64,000 nt of DNA, taken from positions 44,233 through 108,232 of the forward strand of contig CAYZRX010000004.1 of assembly GCA_964480945.1 (NCBI GenBank). The letters are read 5' to 3'. Position 1 is the stretch's first letter; the number at the start of each line of letters is the position of its first letter. The stretch comes from VGWB01 sp964480945. GTDB lineage: Bacteria > Bacteroidota > Ignavibacteria > UBA10030. This document shows, in pieces, positions 1 to 8,528 of the stretch. The notes under the pieces were generated by a model. It had not been told where the DNA came from and did no database searches. It worked only from the letters and a program-made list of their open reading frames with translations. A program made the translations under genes and the position numbers.

Positions 1-141
1 GCCAGCGAGTACGGAGTGCTGCCTGTTTACCAGCCGCCGCCCAAAGTGCGCAGAAGGTAGAGATCGAGTCGACGCTGCCTGCCGGGCGGAATCGGGAAGA
101 AAACCGGCGCCGCACGAATCGCCCGATCTCCTGCCGCGGGC

Positions 142-179
142 AAAACAAAAAAGAAATCCCGTCCTGAGGGAACGGGATT
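142..179 (-). terminator. Intrinsic terminator after pfk
   Basis: On the minus strand an 8-bp stem (AATCCCGT / ACGGGATT, plus-strand 155-162 and 172-179) with a 9-base loop is followed by TTCTTTTTTGTTTT. It lies about 50 bases past the pfk stop codon and closes the uppS-to-pfk gene run. The rest of bases 1-230 shows no convincing gene. Confidence 0.8.
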
Positions 180-230
180 CTCACTTCTGCCGAGACTCAA
201 GCAACCGTCAGCCGCATCGCGGCCCACCAC

Positions 231-1391
231 CTAATACAAGAACATCGGCTTGCCGAGCACGTGTGCGACCTTCGGGCGGTACTTTTCCACATCGTACAGC
301 TCATTGACGTCCACCCGCTTCAGACCCTGCGTCAGCGTATCGATCGGCACGGTCGTATACTTCCCTTGCTGCAGGCCAACCATCTTCCCGAACTCCTTCT
401 TGAACGTGAGATCGGTCGCGAGGTTCGCGTAGCTGATCGCCACCATCCGATCGAGGGCATCCGGCTCGCCGCTGCGCATCAGGTACGCCACCTGTTGATA
501 CACCGTGTACACACCGAGAATTTTCTTCAAAGCCTGTTCCGTCACCGACCCGATGCCGCCGAGCTTCCTGTGGCCGTAGGCATCCTCTTCACCGTACTCC
601 ACGACCTGTCCCCCGATCAGATGGGCACCCTCCGACATCGTCACGATGGCGTAGTTGCTCGGATTACTGGCCTTGTCCTCAGCGACGAAACGAGCGAGCT
701 TCTCTACGTCGAACGGAACCTCTGAGATAAGCGCTCGATCCACGCCGGCGAGGTAAGCTGAGATCAACGAGGTTTCGCCGGAGTTTCTGCCGAACAACTC
801 GATGACGGCCACGCGCTCGTGTGAGCCGGCGACCGTCCGAAGAGCGGTAATGAAATCGACGCTGCGCGTAACGGCCGTCGAGAACCCGATGCAGTAGTCG
901 GTCCCGTACACATCGTTGTCCATCGTCTTCGGTATCGCGACAACGGGAACACCCTCTTTGTGCATTCGGACGGCATAACTCTGCGTGTCGTCACCACCGA
1001 TGGTGATGAGAACGTCGATCTTCAGATGCTCGATCACCTTGAGGACGTACGGCGTCAAGTCCACCCTCTCATCCTTGCCGAGCTTTTCGTGCTCCGGCTT
1101 CTTCAGGAACGCCGGAATCTCCGCGCCCCTGACTTTTCCCGGATTGGTGCGGGAAGTGTGCAGGAATGTTCCGCCGGACCGGTCAATCGTCCGCGTGTTC
1201 AGCTTGTTGAGGGGGATGATGTTGGAGCTCTGGCTTTCCGGTCGATCGAAATCATAGTTCAGCAATCCCCCCCATCCCCGCCGTATCCCCATCACCTCCG
1301 CTCCTTCGTCCACGGCGCGGTACACCACAGCCTTGATGCACGGGTTCAGACCGGGCACATCGCCACCACCGGTTAGAATGCCAATTCTCAT
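231..1391 (-). CDS. 6-phosphofructokinase, probably pyrophosphate-dependent
   Basis: Phosphofructokinase-family enzyme that phosphorylates fructose 6-phosphate in glycolysis, 386 aa. The N-terminus carries the glycine-rich phosphoryl-donor motif (TGGGDVPGLN). The active site reads GGDDT (residues 132-136) and PKTMDND (154-160). In the family, Asp at the position of E. coli Gly104 and Lys at the position of Gly124 mark pyrophosphate-dependent enzymes. Both are present here (Asp135, Lys155), so PPi is the likelier donor; this is inference from two residues. Longer than the roughly 320-residue ATP enzymes. Last gene of the minus-strand run; 24 bases separate it from surE upstream and a terminator follows it. 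Confidence 0.9.
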   Translation of the reverse strand: MRIGILTGGGDVPGLNPCIKAVVYRAVDEGAEVMGIRRGWGGLLNYDFDRPESQSSNIIPLNKLNTRTIDRSGGTFLHTSRTNPGKVRGAEIPAFLKKPEHEKLGKDERVDLTPYVLKVIEHLKIDVLITIGGDDTQSYAVRMHKEGVPVVAIPKTMDNDVYGTDYCIGFSTAVTRSVDFITALRTVAGSHERVAVIELFGRNSGETSLISAYLAGVDRALISEVPFDVEKLARFVAEDKASNPSNYAIVTMSEGAHLIGGQVVEYGEEDAYGHRKLGGIGSVTEQALKKILGVYTVYQQVAYLMRSGEPDALDRMVAISYANLATDLTFKKEFGKMVGLQQGKYTTVPIDTLTQGLKRVDVNELYDVEKYRPKVAHVLGKPMFLY

Positions 1392-1415
1392 TGTGTGTGT
1401 CCCTTTTCTTCGTTC

Positions 1416-2207
1416 CTATTTGAGTTTCTGAAGTCCCCATTTCCCCATCGTCTCCACCATCGTGGAGTCCGTCAGATCATACTGCATGGGGGTTATGGAG
1501 ATGTAGTTATTGCGAACTGCAGTTTGATCGAACTCTATCCCTTCATCATTATCCTGGAGCGCTCCGGTCAGCCAGTAATATTCCTTGTTCGCAGGGTCGC
1601 GTCGAATGTCAAAAGAATCGTTCCAGACCGCCCTGCCCTGGCGGGTGACGACGATCCCTCGGATCTCATTCTCCGGCAACGGAGGAACATTGACGTTCAA
1701 CAGGGTGCCGTCCGGAAGGCCTTTTCGGGCGACGAGCAATACCAGCCTTCGGGCGAACTTCGCGGCGTAGCGAAAGTCGGCAGGACCATATGTCGTGAGG
1801 GAGATGGCGATCGACGGGATGCCGAGGATCGTTCCTTCCGTCGCAGCGGAGACAGTGCCGGAGTAAATGATGCTGATCGCCGTGTTGGAGCCGTGATTGA
1901 TGCCCGAGACAACGAGATCCGGTTTCTGCTTCAGGAGAGCCTTGACCGCCAGTTTGACGCTGTCGGCGGGCGTTCCTTCCACCGCGTAGCCGAACAGGAC
2001 GCCGTTCTTCTTGAACTCCTTGGCGCGCAGCGGGAAGTTCATCGTAATGGCGTGGCCGACCGCGCTTTGCTGCTTATCGGGCGCTACGACCGTGACGGAA
2101 CCGATCCGCTTCAGTTCCTGCACAAGGGCATAGATGCCCGGCGCGTCGATCCCATCGTCGTTCGAGACGAGGATCTTGAGGTTCTTCCGCTTCTTCCTTG
2201 TGCTCAC
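1416..2207 (-). CDS. surE: 5'/3'-nucleotidase SurE
   Basis: SurE-family nucleoside monophosphate phosphatase, 263 aa, a cytosolic metal-dependent enzyme used in stationary-phase or stress physiology. The N-terminus has the metal-binding NDDGIDAPGI motif and the central SGINHGSNT motif of the family. Length is normal (about 250). It is followed by pfk after 24 bases and preceded by panB with a 129-base gap, so it is probably in the same transcript. The first ten residues are very basic (STRKKRKN), so the true start could be slightly internal. Confidence 0.92.
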   Translation of the reverse strand: MSTRKKRKNLKILVSNDDGIDAPGIYALVQELKRIGSVTVVAPDKQQSAVGHAITMNFPLRAKEFKKNGVLFGYAVEGTPADSVKLAVKALLKQKPDLVVSGINHGSNTAISIIYSGTVSAATEGTILGIPSIAISLTTYGPADFRYAAKFARRLVLLVARKGLPDGTLLNVNVPPLPENEIRGIVVTRQGRAVWNDSFDIRRDPANKEYYWLTGALQDNDEGIEFDQTAVRNNYISITPMQYDLTDSTMVETMGKWGLQKLK

Positions 2208-2336
2208 GAGAATCAGAGATTTCAGAACAGCATTAATCGGGCTCGCGGGGAAAACTCTGTCGGTTGCTCAACACCATCTGCCGCCATGAGCCGCGCGACG
2301 TCTGCGCGCATCCAACCGGTTTCTGGAAAAGTCTCG

Positions 2337-3161
2337 TCAATAACTCTCGCCCTTTGACGGGAACTTCTCCGACTTCACATCCTTTACATAGTGTTTCACC
2401 GACTCCCGGATCGTCTCAGCGAGCTTCGCGTAACGGCGGACGAAGCGGGGTTGAAAATCCTCATACAGCCCCAGCATGTCCGAAACCACGAGCACCTGTC
2501 CGTCGCAGCGAGCGCCGGCTCCGATGCCAATGGTGGGAACCCTGAGCGCCCGGGTCAGCTGGCCGGCAAGTTTGGCGGGTATTTTCTCCAGAACGACCGC
2601 GAAGGCGCCGGCCTCCTGAAGCATCTTCGCATCCCTCAGGATCGTCCTCGCCTCTCCCGCCGTCACACCGCGGGGCTGGTAGCCTCCGAATTGGTGAATC
2701 GATTGGGGTGTCAGGCCGACATGAGCCATTACCGGGATCCCCGCCCTCGTCGTCTGGTACGCAAGATCGACAACTCGCTCGCCTCCTTCAAACTTCACGC
2801 CTCCCGCCCCCGTTTCCTTCATCACCCTCCCGGCGTTCCGAAAACCCTCTTCGGTGTGGGCCTGGTAGCTCATGAAGGGCATGTCGACAATCACCATCGC
2901 TCGTTCGACGCCCCGGACGACGGCTTTTGCATGGTAAATCATCTCGTCCAGCGTCACGGGAATCGTCGTCTCGTGTCCCTGGAACACCATCCCGAGAGAG
3001 TCCCCGACGAGAATGATATCAACCCCGACCTGGTCCAGGAAACGGGCGGTCAGAAAGTCATACGCGGTGAGGCAGGCGATCTTATCCCCCTGCTGTTTCA
3101 TTGCCGCGATAGCGCGAGTTGTCACTCGTTTCGGGCCTGATGAAATCGTTGAGTCCTTCAT
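2337..3161 (-). CDS. panB: 3-methyl-2-oxobutanoate hydroxymethyltransferase
   Basis: PanB transfers a hydroxymethyl group from methylene-tetrahydrofolate to 2-oxoisovalerate, giving ketopantoate, the first committed step of pantothenate and CoA synthesis. The 274-residue protein matches the family length. Seen: the N-terminal ACLTAYDFLTA, the metal-site segment VGDSLGMVFQGHETT, and VLEKIPAKLA containing the catalytic Glu region. The start codon overlaps the stop of the upstream lipM-like gene by four bases (ATGA), indicating translational coupling. No other pan gene lies in the window. Confidence 0.95.
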   Translation of the reverse strand: MKDSTISSGPKRVTTRAIAAMKQQGDKIACLTAYDFLTARFLDQVGVDIILVGDSLGMVFQGHETTIPVTLDEMIYHAKAVVRGVERAMVIVDMPFMSYQAHTEEGFRNAGRVMKETGAGGVKFEGGERVVDLAYQTTRAGIPVMAHVGLTPQSIHQFGGYQPRGVTAGEARTILRDAKMLQEAGAFAVVLEKIPAKLAGQLTRALRVPTIGIGAGARCDGQVLVVSDMLGLYEDFQPRFVRRYAKLAETIRESVKHYVKDVKSEKFPSKGESY

Positions 3162-3970
3162 CCCACAACCGATCCTGTGAAATCCTGCGTCGACGCCGGC
3201 TCGGGTGCGCCGATCGCCGCAGGCGTTCTGACCTCTTCAAACCTGATGCCCCATGAGAGCTCGAATCCGCGGCGAAGCGCTTGTTCAACCTCATCAAAGG
3301 TAACGCGCCTTCCCGCCGCCGCAGAGAGATCAGTCGTTCGTCTCTGCAGCTCTTCACGCATGCGTTCCCGTGTCCCTTCGTCCGGAAGATTCAAGAAATC
3401 AACGATCCTCATATGGTCCGGACCGAGCAGGATTGACCCATGTTGGAGCACCACTTCCTGTCCATCGACGCCCACGAATCGCCGCTGGGCGCTCCCGACA
3501 AGCTTCCTGCCTGCGACGTGAATTTCATATCGTGCCGCACTCGCAAAGCACGCGGCGGAAGAGGGCGACTTGTAGAGCGTGGGAAAGTGCGGCTGAGATT
3601 TTTCGAGCATCGCATCAATGCCGAATAACCGCAATCCACGGATGAGCGCTTCACTGATCTTCTGGTACGTTGAGAGGACGCCGTCGCCGCCTGCGGACAT
3701 AACGACACTGTAGGTCACCTCATCGGAATGGAGGATTGCCCGTCCCCCGGTCGGCCGGCGGACCACATCGATGCCCGCCTCGGCGCATTTCTGCAGGTTC
3801 ACCTCGTCCGGAGACTGATGCCACCCGAGCGAGATCGCGGCGGGTCGCCAGCCATAGATGCGCACGATCGAGAGATCGTCGGAGGCACGGAGCGCTCGCG
3901 CGAGTCGCTCATCATACGCCATGTTGAAGGCGCCGTTTCTGAATCCCGAATGTTCGAATCGCCAGATCAT
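3158..3970 (-). CDS. Lipoate ligase/octanoyltransferase family protein, LipM-like
   Basis: Biotin/lipoate A/B protein ligase family, 270 aa. Such enzymes attach octanoate or lipoate to a lysine of GcvH or E2 domains. Seen: RRPTGGRAILH (71-81), the conserved Lys156 in GRKLVGSAQRR, and LQHGSILL. Cys141 in an AACF motif just before YEIHVAGRK matches the acyl-accepting cysteine of LipM-type octanoyltransferases and is absent from E. coli LplA, so an octanoyl-ACP transferase is more likely than an ATP-dependent ligase. It sits between lpxA and panB with a 2-base gap and a 4-base overlap. The GcvH-like cluster at 37.8-50.4 kb makes its real substrate interesting, but no link is shown. Confidence 0.82.
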   Translation of the reverse strand: MIWRFEHSGFRNGAFNMAYDERLARALRASDDLSIVRIYGWRPAAISLGWHQSPDEVNLQKCAEAGIDVVRRPTGGRAILHSDEVTYSVVMSAGGDGVLSTYQKISEALIRGLRLFGIDAMLEKSQPHFPTLYKSPSSAACFASAARYEIHVAGRKLVGSAQRRFVGVDGQEVVLQHGSILLGPDHMRIVDFLNLPDEGTRERMREELQRRTTDLSAAAGRRVTFDEVEQALRRGFELSWGIRFEEVRTPAAIGAPEPASTQDFTGSVVG

Positions 3971-3972
3971 CT

Positions 3973-4761
3973 TTAGTGCGTGTGACCGGGGATGATTCCC
4001 CGCTCACTCCCCGCAATGAACTTGAGAACGTTTTGCACCTCGGGGGTCTGCTCGATATCCTCTTTGATTCGGGCGACGGCTTGAGTGACGTTGAGGTTCG
4101 AACGATACAGCAAGCGGTAGGTCTTCTCGAGAAGCTCGATCGAGGGTGCGGAGAATCCCCGTCGACGCAGGCCGATGATATTCAACCGCTCGAAGACCAG
4201 CGGCGCGCCGCCTGCCAGGATATAGGGTGGAACATCTTTCGTTGCCCGGAAACCTCCCCCTATCATCACGTGATCACCGACGTGGCAAAACTGATGCACC
4301 GGGCTCAGTCCCCCAATGATCACCCAGTTCCCGAGCGTGACGTGGCCGCCAAGTGCCACGCAGTTCGCCAGGATTGCGTTGTCACCGACAACGCAGTCGT
4401 GGGCCACGTGTGCGTACGCCATAAACAGGCAATCGTTTCCGATCACCGTTTTGCCGGTCTCGACCGTCCCGCGATTGAGTGTGACGAACTCTCTCACGAC
4501 AGCTCTATCGCCCACCTCGAGGAGGGTCGGCTCCCCTCTGTACTTGAGGTCTTGCGGCGGGCCGCCGACCGCCGCAGCCTGATGGATTTTACAATCGCGC
4601 CCCAGGCGCACACCGCTGTGGACAACCGCGTGGGCACCAACCCACGTTCCATCGCCGATGAAGACATCATCTTCGATGACGGCGAAGGGGCCTATCTGAA
4701 CGTTTTCTCCAAGGGAGGCCTTTGGACTGACGCATGCGCGCTGATCGATCTGGACGGGCAT
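3973..4761 (-). CDS. lpxA: Acyl-ACP--UDP-N-acetylglucosamine O-acyltransferase
   Basis: LpxA carries out the first acylation of UDP-GlcNAc in lipid A synthesis and acts as a cytosolic trimer. The 262-residue protein is made of hexapeptide repeats of a left-handed beta helix, with the catalytic-His segment AYAHVAHDCVVGDNA and a helical C-terminus. Its ATG shares one base with the TGA of lpxC-fabZ (TGATG), so translation is coupled. Length and motif order are normal. Confidence 0.95.
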   Translation of the reverse strand: MPVQIDQRACVSPKASLGENVQIGPFAVIEDDVFIGDGTWVGAHAVVHSGVRLGRDCKIHQAAAVGGPPQDLKYRGEPTLLEVGDRAVVREFVTLNRGTVETGKTVIGNDCLFMAYAHVAHDCVVGDNAILANCVALGGHVTLGNWVIIGGLSPVHQFCHVGDHVMIGGGFRATKDVPPYILAGGAPLVFERLNIIGLRRRGFSAPSIELLEKTYRLLYRSNLNVTQAVARIKEDIEQTPEVQNVLKFIAGSERGIIPGHTH

Positions 4762-6230
4762 CAGGAAGTGGAATTCTTGTTGAGGGAGGAGAGTTGACGT
4801 GCTTCAGGCTGTTCTTCGAACTTGGGTCGGTTGTTGTCTCGATCGACGATCGCCGCCGTGAAATCTCCTTCCGCGACCAGGTTGCCGTCAACGTACGCCT
4901 GACCGCGCACCTGAATGACCTTCGATCGACGACTGACCATCTGGACGTCAAGGACCAGCTGGTCCCCCGGGACGACCGGCCTGCGAAACTTCACGTTGTT
5001 GATCGACATGAAGTAGACGAGCTTGTTGCCGGGGTTCTCAAGTCCATTAAGCATCAACACACCGCCCGCTTGGGCGAGCGCTTCGATGATCAACACTCCC
5101 GGCATGACGGGCTGGCCGGGGAAGTGACCCTGGAAGAAGGGCTCGTTCAGCGTTACGTTCTTCACCCCGACGACCTTTTCATCGAGCCGGAAATCGACGA
5201 TCTTGTCGACAAGAAGGAACGGATAGCGATGGGGAAGGATCTTCTGGATCGCGTTCACGTCGAAGACCGTTCCCTCCTTCTTCACGTACATGTACTTCTT
5301 GACCAGTTTCTTCTGCTGGTACAGCTTTCGCACCTTCCGGGCAAACTCAACGTTGCTGGCATGCCCCGGTCGAGCGGCAAGGATCTGGGCTTTGAGCGGC
5401 ACGCCGATGAGCGCGAGATCACCCATGAGATCGACAAGCTTATGGCGGGCCGGCTCGTTCTTGTAGTGAAGCTTCTTGTCGTTCAAGATCCCCGACTGAC
5501 CGAGGATAACGGAGTGATCGATTCGGAGCTTGACCGCGAGCTTTTTGAGATCATGATCGCTCAGCTCACGATCGACAATGACGATCGCGTTGTCGAGATT
5601 CCCTCCTTTGATGAGCCCCTGATCATACAACATCTCGACCTCGTGGAGAAAACAGAACGTGCGAGCAGGCGAGAACTCGTCCACGAACTCCTTCTCGAGA
5701 TTGAACAAGCCGGTGTGCTGGCTCCCGAGCGCCGGGTTGTGATAGTCGACCAGAACGGTGATCCGGTAATCGTCCGTCGGGAGTGCGACGATATCGACCC
5801 CTTTTTCCTCATTGATGTATTCGATCGTCTGGTCGATGATCAGGTAGTCCTTCGGCGCTTCTTGCTCCTGGACGCCGGCCTGCAGCACCATGTCCACAAA
5901 CGGCTTCGTGCTGCCGTCCGCGATCGGCGGCTCGATGTTGTCGAGTTCGATGATGACGTTGTCAACCTGCAGCCCGACGAACGCTGCGAGGACGTGTTCG
6001 ACCGTGTGCACCCGGGCGTCACCGATGCCGATGGTTGTGCCCCGTGCGACATCGATAACGTGGTCAACATCCGCGGGGATCTCCGGCGCGCCGCCCATGT
6101 CGACCCGACGAAATCGGATCCCATAGTTCTCCGGTGCCGGCTTGAAGGTCATCGTCGTCTCTACACCGGTGTGCAAACCGACGCCGGTCATCGTTACCGG
6201 CCGCTTGATGGTATGTTGCTGAACGAGCAT
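4761..6230 (-). CDS. lpxC/fabZ: Bifunctional UDP-3-O-acyl-N-acetylglucosamine deacetylase / 3-hydroxyacyl-ACP dehydratase
   Basis: Fusion of LpxC (residues about 1-300) and FabZ (about 340-480), 489 aa. LpxC, a zinc deacetylase, commits the cell to lipid A; its zinc-site segments HTVEHVLAA and HKLVDLMGDLALIG are present. FabZ dehydrates 3-hydroxyacyl-ACP; its active-site segments ILPHRYPFLLVD and the Glu in GVLIIEALAQAGG are intact. The two enzymes compete for the same acyl-ACP pool, so fusion may balance them. The fusion is known from Bacteroidota/Chlorobiota and supports the taxonomy. The ATG at 6230 was chosen because AGGAGAGAGT sits directly upstream and LpxC homology begins there. Confidence 0.96.
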   Translation of the reverse strand: MLVQQHTIKRPVTMTGVGLHTGVETTMTFKPAPENYGIRFRRVDMGGAPEIPADVDHVIDVARGTTIGIGDARVHTVEHVLAAFVGLQVDNVIIELDNIEPPIADGSTKPFVDMVLQAGVQEQEAPKDYLIIDQTIEYINEEKGVDIVALPTDDYRITVLVDYHNPALGSQHTGLFNLEKEFVDEFSPARTFCFLHEVEMLYDQGLIKGGNLDNAIVIVDRELSDHDLKKLAVKLRIDHSVILGQSGILNDKKLHYKNEPARHKLVDLMGDLALIGVPLKAQILAARPGHASNVEFARKVRKLYQQKKLVKKYMYVKKEGTVFDVNAIQKILPHRYPFLLVDKIVDFRLDEKVVGVKNVTLNEPFFQGHFPGQPVMPGVLIIEALAQAGGVLMLNGLENPGNKLVYFMSINNVKFRRPVVPGDQLVLDVQMVSRRSKVIQVRGQAYVDGNLVAEGDFTAAIVDRDNNRPKFEEQPEARQLSSLNKNSTS

Positions 6231-6255
6231 ACTCTCTCCTCTTCGGGAACGTTCG

Positions 6256-7335
6256 TCAATGGGCCTTCTGTTCAATTCTCTCGCGCAACTCTTCGACTCT
6301 CTTCTGAAGCTCGCGGAGCTCCTGCGCCAGTTCAGGCAGGGAGCGCAACACTGCTTCAATCCTCAACGCTCTTCCGTGCTCTTTCGCCGGATAGCCAAAA
6401 TACGATTTGCCCGGCTCGGTAATTGACTTCGGGACACCCGATTGTGCCATGATGATCGTCCGATCTGCAATCTCAATGTGACCCACCATCCCGACCTGCC
6501 CCGCGATCATGCAGTTCTTCCCGATCTTCGTGCTCCCGCTGATCCCTGTCTGCGCGGCGATAACCGTATGGTCGCCCACGCTCACGTTGTGCGCGAGATG
6601 CACCAGGTTGTCGAGTTTCACGCCCCGGTGGATGGTCGTTTGTCCCATCGTCGCACGGTCGATCGTGCAATTCGCACCGATCTCCACGTCATCCTCAATC
6701 ACCACGATCCCAAGCTGCGGTATCTTCTCGTACGTACCATCCGGCTGCGGCGCGAATCCAAAGCCGTCACTTCCAATCACCACACCGGAGTGAATGATTG
6801 CTCTGCTGCCGACCTTGCACTGATGATAGACGGTGACGCGCGGGTAGAAGAGGCAATCCTGGCCGATCTCCGCCTCATCACCGACAACGCATCCATGGGA
6901 AATCCTCGTGTTGTCGCCGATCACGGCATTCTTTCCGACAACGACGTGCGCTCCCAGGCTCACGTTCGCCCCCAGCTTCGCCGATTCGTCGACGACGGCG
7001 GTGGAATGGACTCCCGTCGGAAAGGGATCCGGGATCCGGGTGATGCTCTTCAGAACCGTCAGGAAGGCCAGGTAAGGATCGTGGACTCGGATAAAAGTGA
7101 TCGACGGCTGTCGCCGATAGCGGCCCGTGTCGAGCTTTGCCGAAACGAGGACGGCGGAGGCTTTCGTCGTCCCCAGGAATTTTTCATACTTCGGATTCGC
7201 AACGAACGTGAGATCGCCGGCCACGGCCTCTTCAATTTTCGCGACTCGCGCAATCTCCAGGTTCCCGTCTCCTTCAATCTCCCCCCGCACGAGTGCTGCA
7301 ACCTCTCGAACGTTCATGCGAGTTCCTGCCGTCAT
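6256..7335 (-). CDS. lpxD: UDP-3-O-(3-hydroxyacyl)glucosamine N-acyltransferase
   Basis: LpxD adds the second acyl chain in lipid A synthesis, after LpxC. The 359-residue protein has the N-terminal uridine-binding domain, a long left-handed beta-helix of hexapeptide repeats, and the catalytic-His region LAHNVSVGDHTVIAAQ. The C-terminal helix (ELRELQKRVEELRERIEQ) is a short coiled coil typical of the trimer. The start overlaps the skp stop codon by four bases. ATG at codon 7 is an alternative start; the first start gives the ATGA overlap. Confidence 0.95.
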   Translation of the reverse strand: MTAGTRMNVREVAALVRGEIEGDGNLEIARVAKIEEAVAGDLTFVANPKYEKFLGTTKASAVLVSAKLDTGRYRRQPSITFIRVHDPYLAFLTVLKSITRIPDPFPTGVHSTAVVDESAKLGANVSLGAHVVVGKNAVIGDNTRISHGCVVGDEAEIGQDCLFYPRVTVYHQCKVGSRAIIHSGVVIGSDGFGFAPQPDGTYEKIPQLGIVVIEDDVEIGANCTIDRATMGQTTIHRGVKLDNLVHLAHNVSVGDHTVIAAQTGISGSTKIGKNCMIAGQVGMVGHIEIADRTIIMAQSGVPKSITEPGKSYFGYPAKEHGRALRIEAVLRSLPELAQELRELQKRVEELRERIEQKAH

Positions 7336-7865
7336 TTGGCTCCGGTTGGGGCAATGTTCAGCTTGTCGAGGACTTTCGGGGTAAGGTCGAATTTAGGGTT
7401 CGCGTACATGAGCAGGATCTGGCCGCTCTTGTCGAAGACGTAGTCGTACCCTTCCTCCAGCGCGACACCCTGGATCGCCTTGAAGACGCGATCCTGCACG
7501 GGCTTCATAAGCTCATTTTGCTTCGCGAACAGCTCTCCGTTCTGACCGAACTTCTTGTTGCGATAGTCAGCGATCTTCTGGTCGAGATCGCGCAGCTCCC
7601 GTTCCGTATCCGCGCGGCGCTGCTCGGTCATGATCAGCTTTCGCTGGTCGTACTCGTCCAGCTTACTCTGCCAATCCTGCTGCATCTTGTTGAGCTCGCC
7701 CTGCCACTGGACGACAAGCGCATCCAGCTGCTTCTGAGCGTCCTGTGCGTCGGGCAATTGCTTCATGATCGCTTCCGAGCTCACGAAGCCGATTTTCGCT
7801 TGAGCGAGCGCAAGCGAGCCGCCCGCGATCAGCAACGCCATACAGGCGACCGTTCGTTTCTTCAT
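7332..7865 (-). CDS. OmpH/Skp family periplasmic chaperone (copy 1)
   Basis: Skp-type chaperone that would hold unfolded outer-membrane proteins on the way to BamA, 177 aa. Signal peptide with a hydrophobic core and Ala-rich end (ACMALLIAGGSLALAQA), then a beta strand (KIGFVSSEAIM), a long charged helical hairpin, and a C-terminal strand. The start at 7865 was chosen because the signal peptide begins there and AGAGGGGAAG precedes it. It lies 71 bases downstream of a second paralog, both directly after bamA. Confidence 0.88.
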   Translation of the reverse strand: MKKRTVACMALLIAGGSLALAQAKIGFVSSEAIMKQLPDAQDAQKQLDALVVQWQGELNKMQQDWQSKLDEYDQRKLIMTEQRRADTERELRDLDQKIADYRNKKFGQNGELFAKQNELMKPVQDRVFKAIQGVALEEGYDYVFDKSGQILLMYANPKFDLTPKVLDKLNIAPTGAK

Positions 7866-7936
7866 GGCTTCCCCTCTCTTTCCATTTCGCACAACAAATG
7901 ATTCTTTCTCACACCGTCATCCTGCAGCGTTTGGGC

Positions 7937-8476
7937 CTACTTTCCTTTCGTCGAGCTTCCCCTCTTGAGCCGATCGAGGACCCTATACGTGAGATCGACT
8001 CTCGCGTCCGCGTACAGCACGTTCGCCCGGTCGAACACGAAGGTGTACCCGTCCTCCTTCGCCACGGCCTCGATGGCCTTCAGCACTTTGTCACGAATCG
8101 GCGCGAGTCTCTTCTCTTTCTCAACCACAGCCTCGCCCGTTCTCGGATCGAGCTTCTTCGTGTAATAGTCCCGGATCTGCTGATTGATATCTTGGAGACG
8201 TTTTTGCTCGATGTCCTTCGCCGCCACACTCATCACTGCCTGTCGATTCTGATAGTCTTCCACTTGCTTCTGGAAGTTGTCGCTCATTTGCTGAACAGAG
8301 TCCTGCCAAGCCTTGACCATAACATCCAGTTCCTTGGAGGCTTGTTGAGCTTCGGGAAGGTCACCCAAGATCTTCTCCGAATCGACGAAGGCCGATTTGC
8401 CCGATTGGGCAGCCGCGACCGCCACGAGAACGATCGAAGCGACGACCAGATTCCAGACGAAACGATAGTTCTTCAC
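7937..8476 (-). CDS. OmpH/Skp family periplasmic chaperone (copy 2)
   Basis: Second Skp-like protein, 179 aa. It starts with a signal peptide (FVWNLVVASIVLVAVAAAQ) and continues with SGKSAFVDSEKILGDLPEAQQA, a long helical hairpin rich in Gln, Lys and Glu, and a C-terminal RANVLYADARVDLT segment that parallels copy 1. Tandem skp genes behind bamA are common in the FCB group. The two copies are clearly diverged, so this is an old duplication and not an assembly artefact. Confidence 0.86.
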   Translation of the reverse strand: MKNYRFVWNLVVASIVLVAVAAAQSGKSAFVDSEKILGDLPEAQQASKELDVMVKAWQDSVQQMSDNFQKQVEDYQNRQAVMSVAAKDIEQKRLQDINQQIRDYYTKKLDPRTGEAVVEKEKRLAPIRDKVLKAIEAVAKEDGYTFVFDRANVLYADARVDLTYRVLDRLKRGSSTKGK

Positions 8477-8528
8477 GATGTCCTCAAGTTGAATAGAGTT
8501 GATGTGTTATGTAGTTACGAGCTGTGGG

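Noticed and set aside
4734..6422. 562-codon plus-strand open frame
   Set aside because: It lies antisense to lpxC-fabZ, is rich in Asp/Arg/Val as expected for a reverse-strand shadow of a GC-rich gene, and matches no family.
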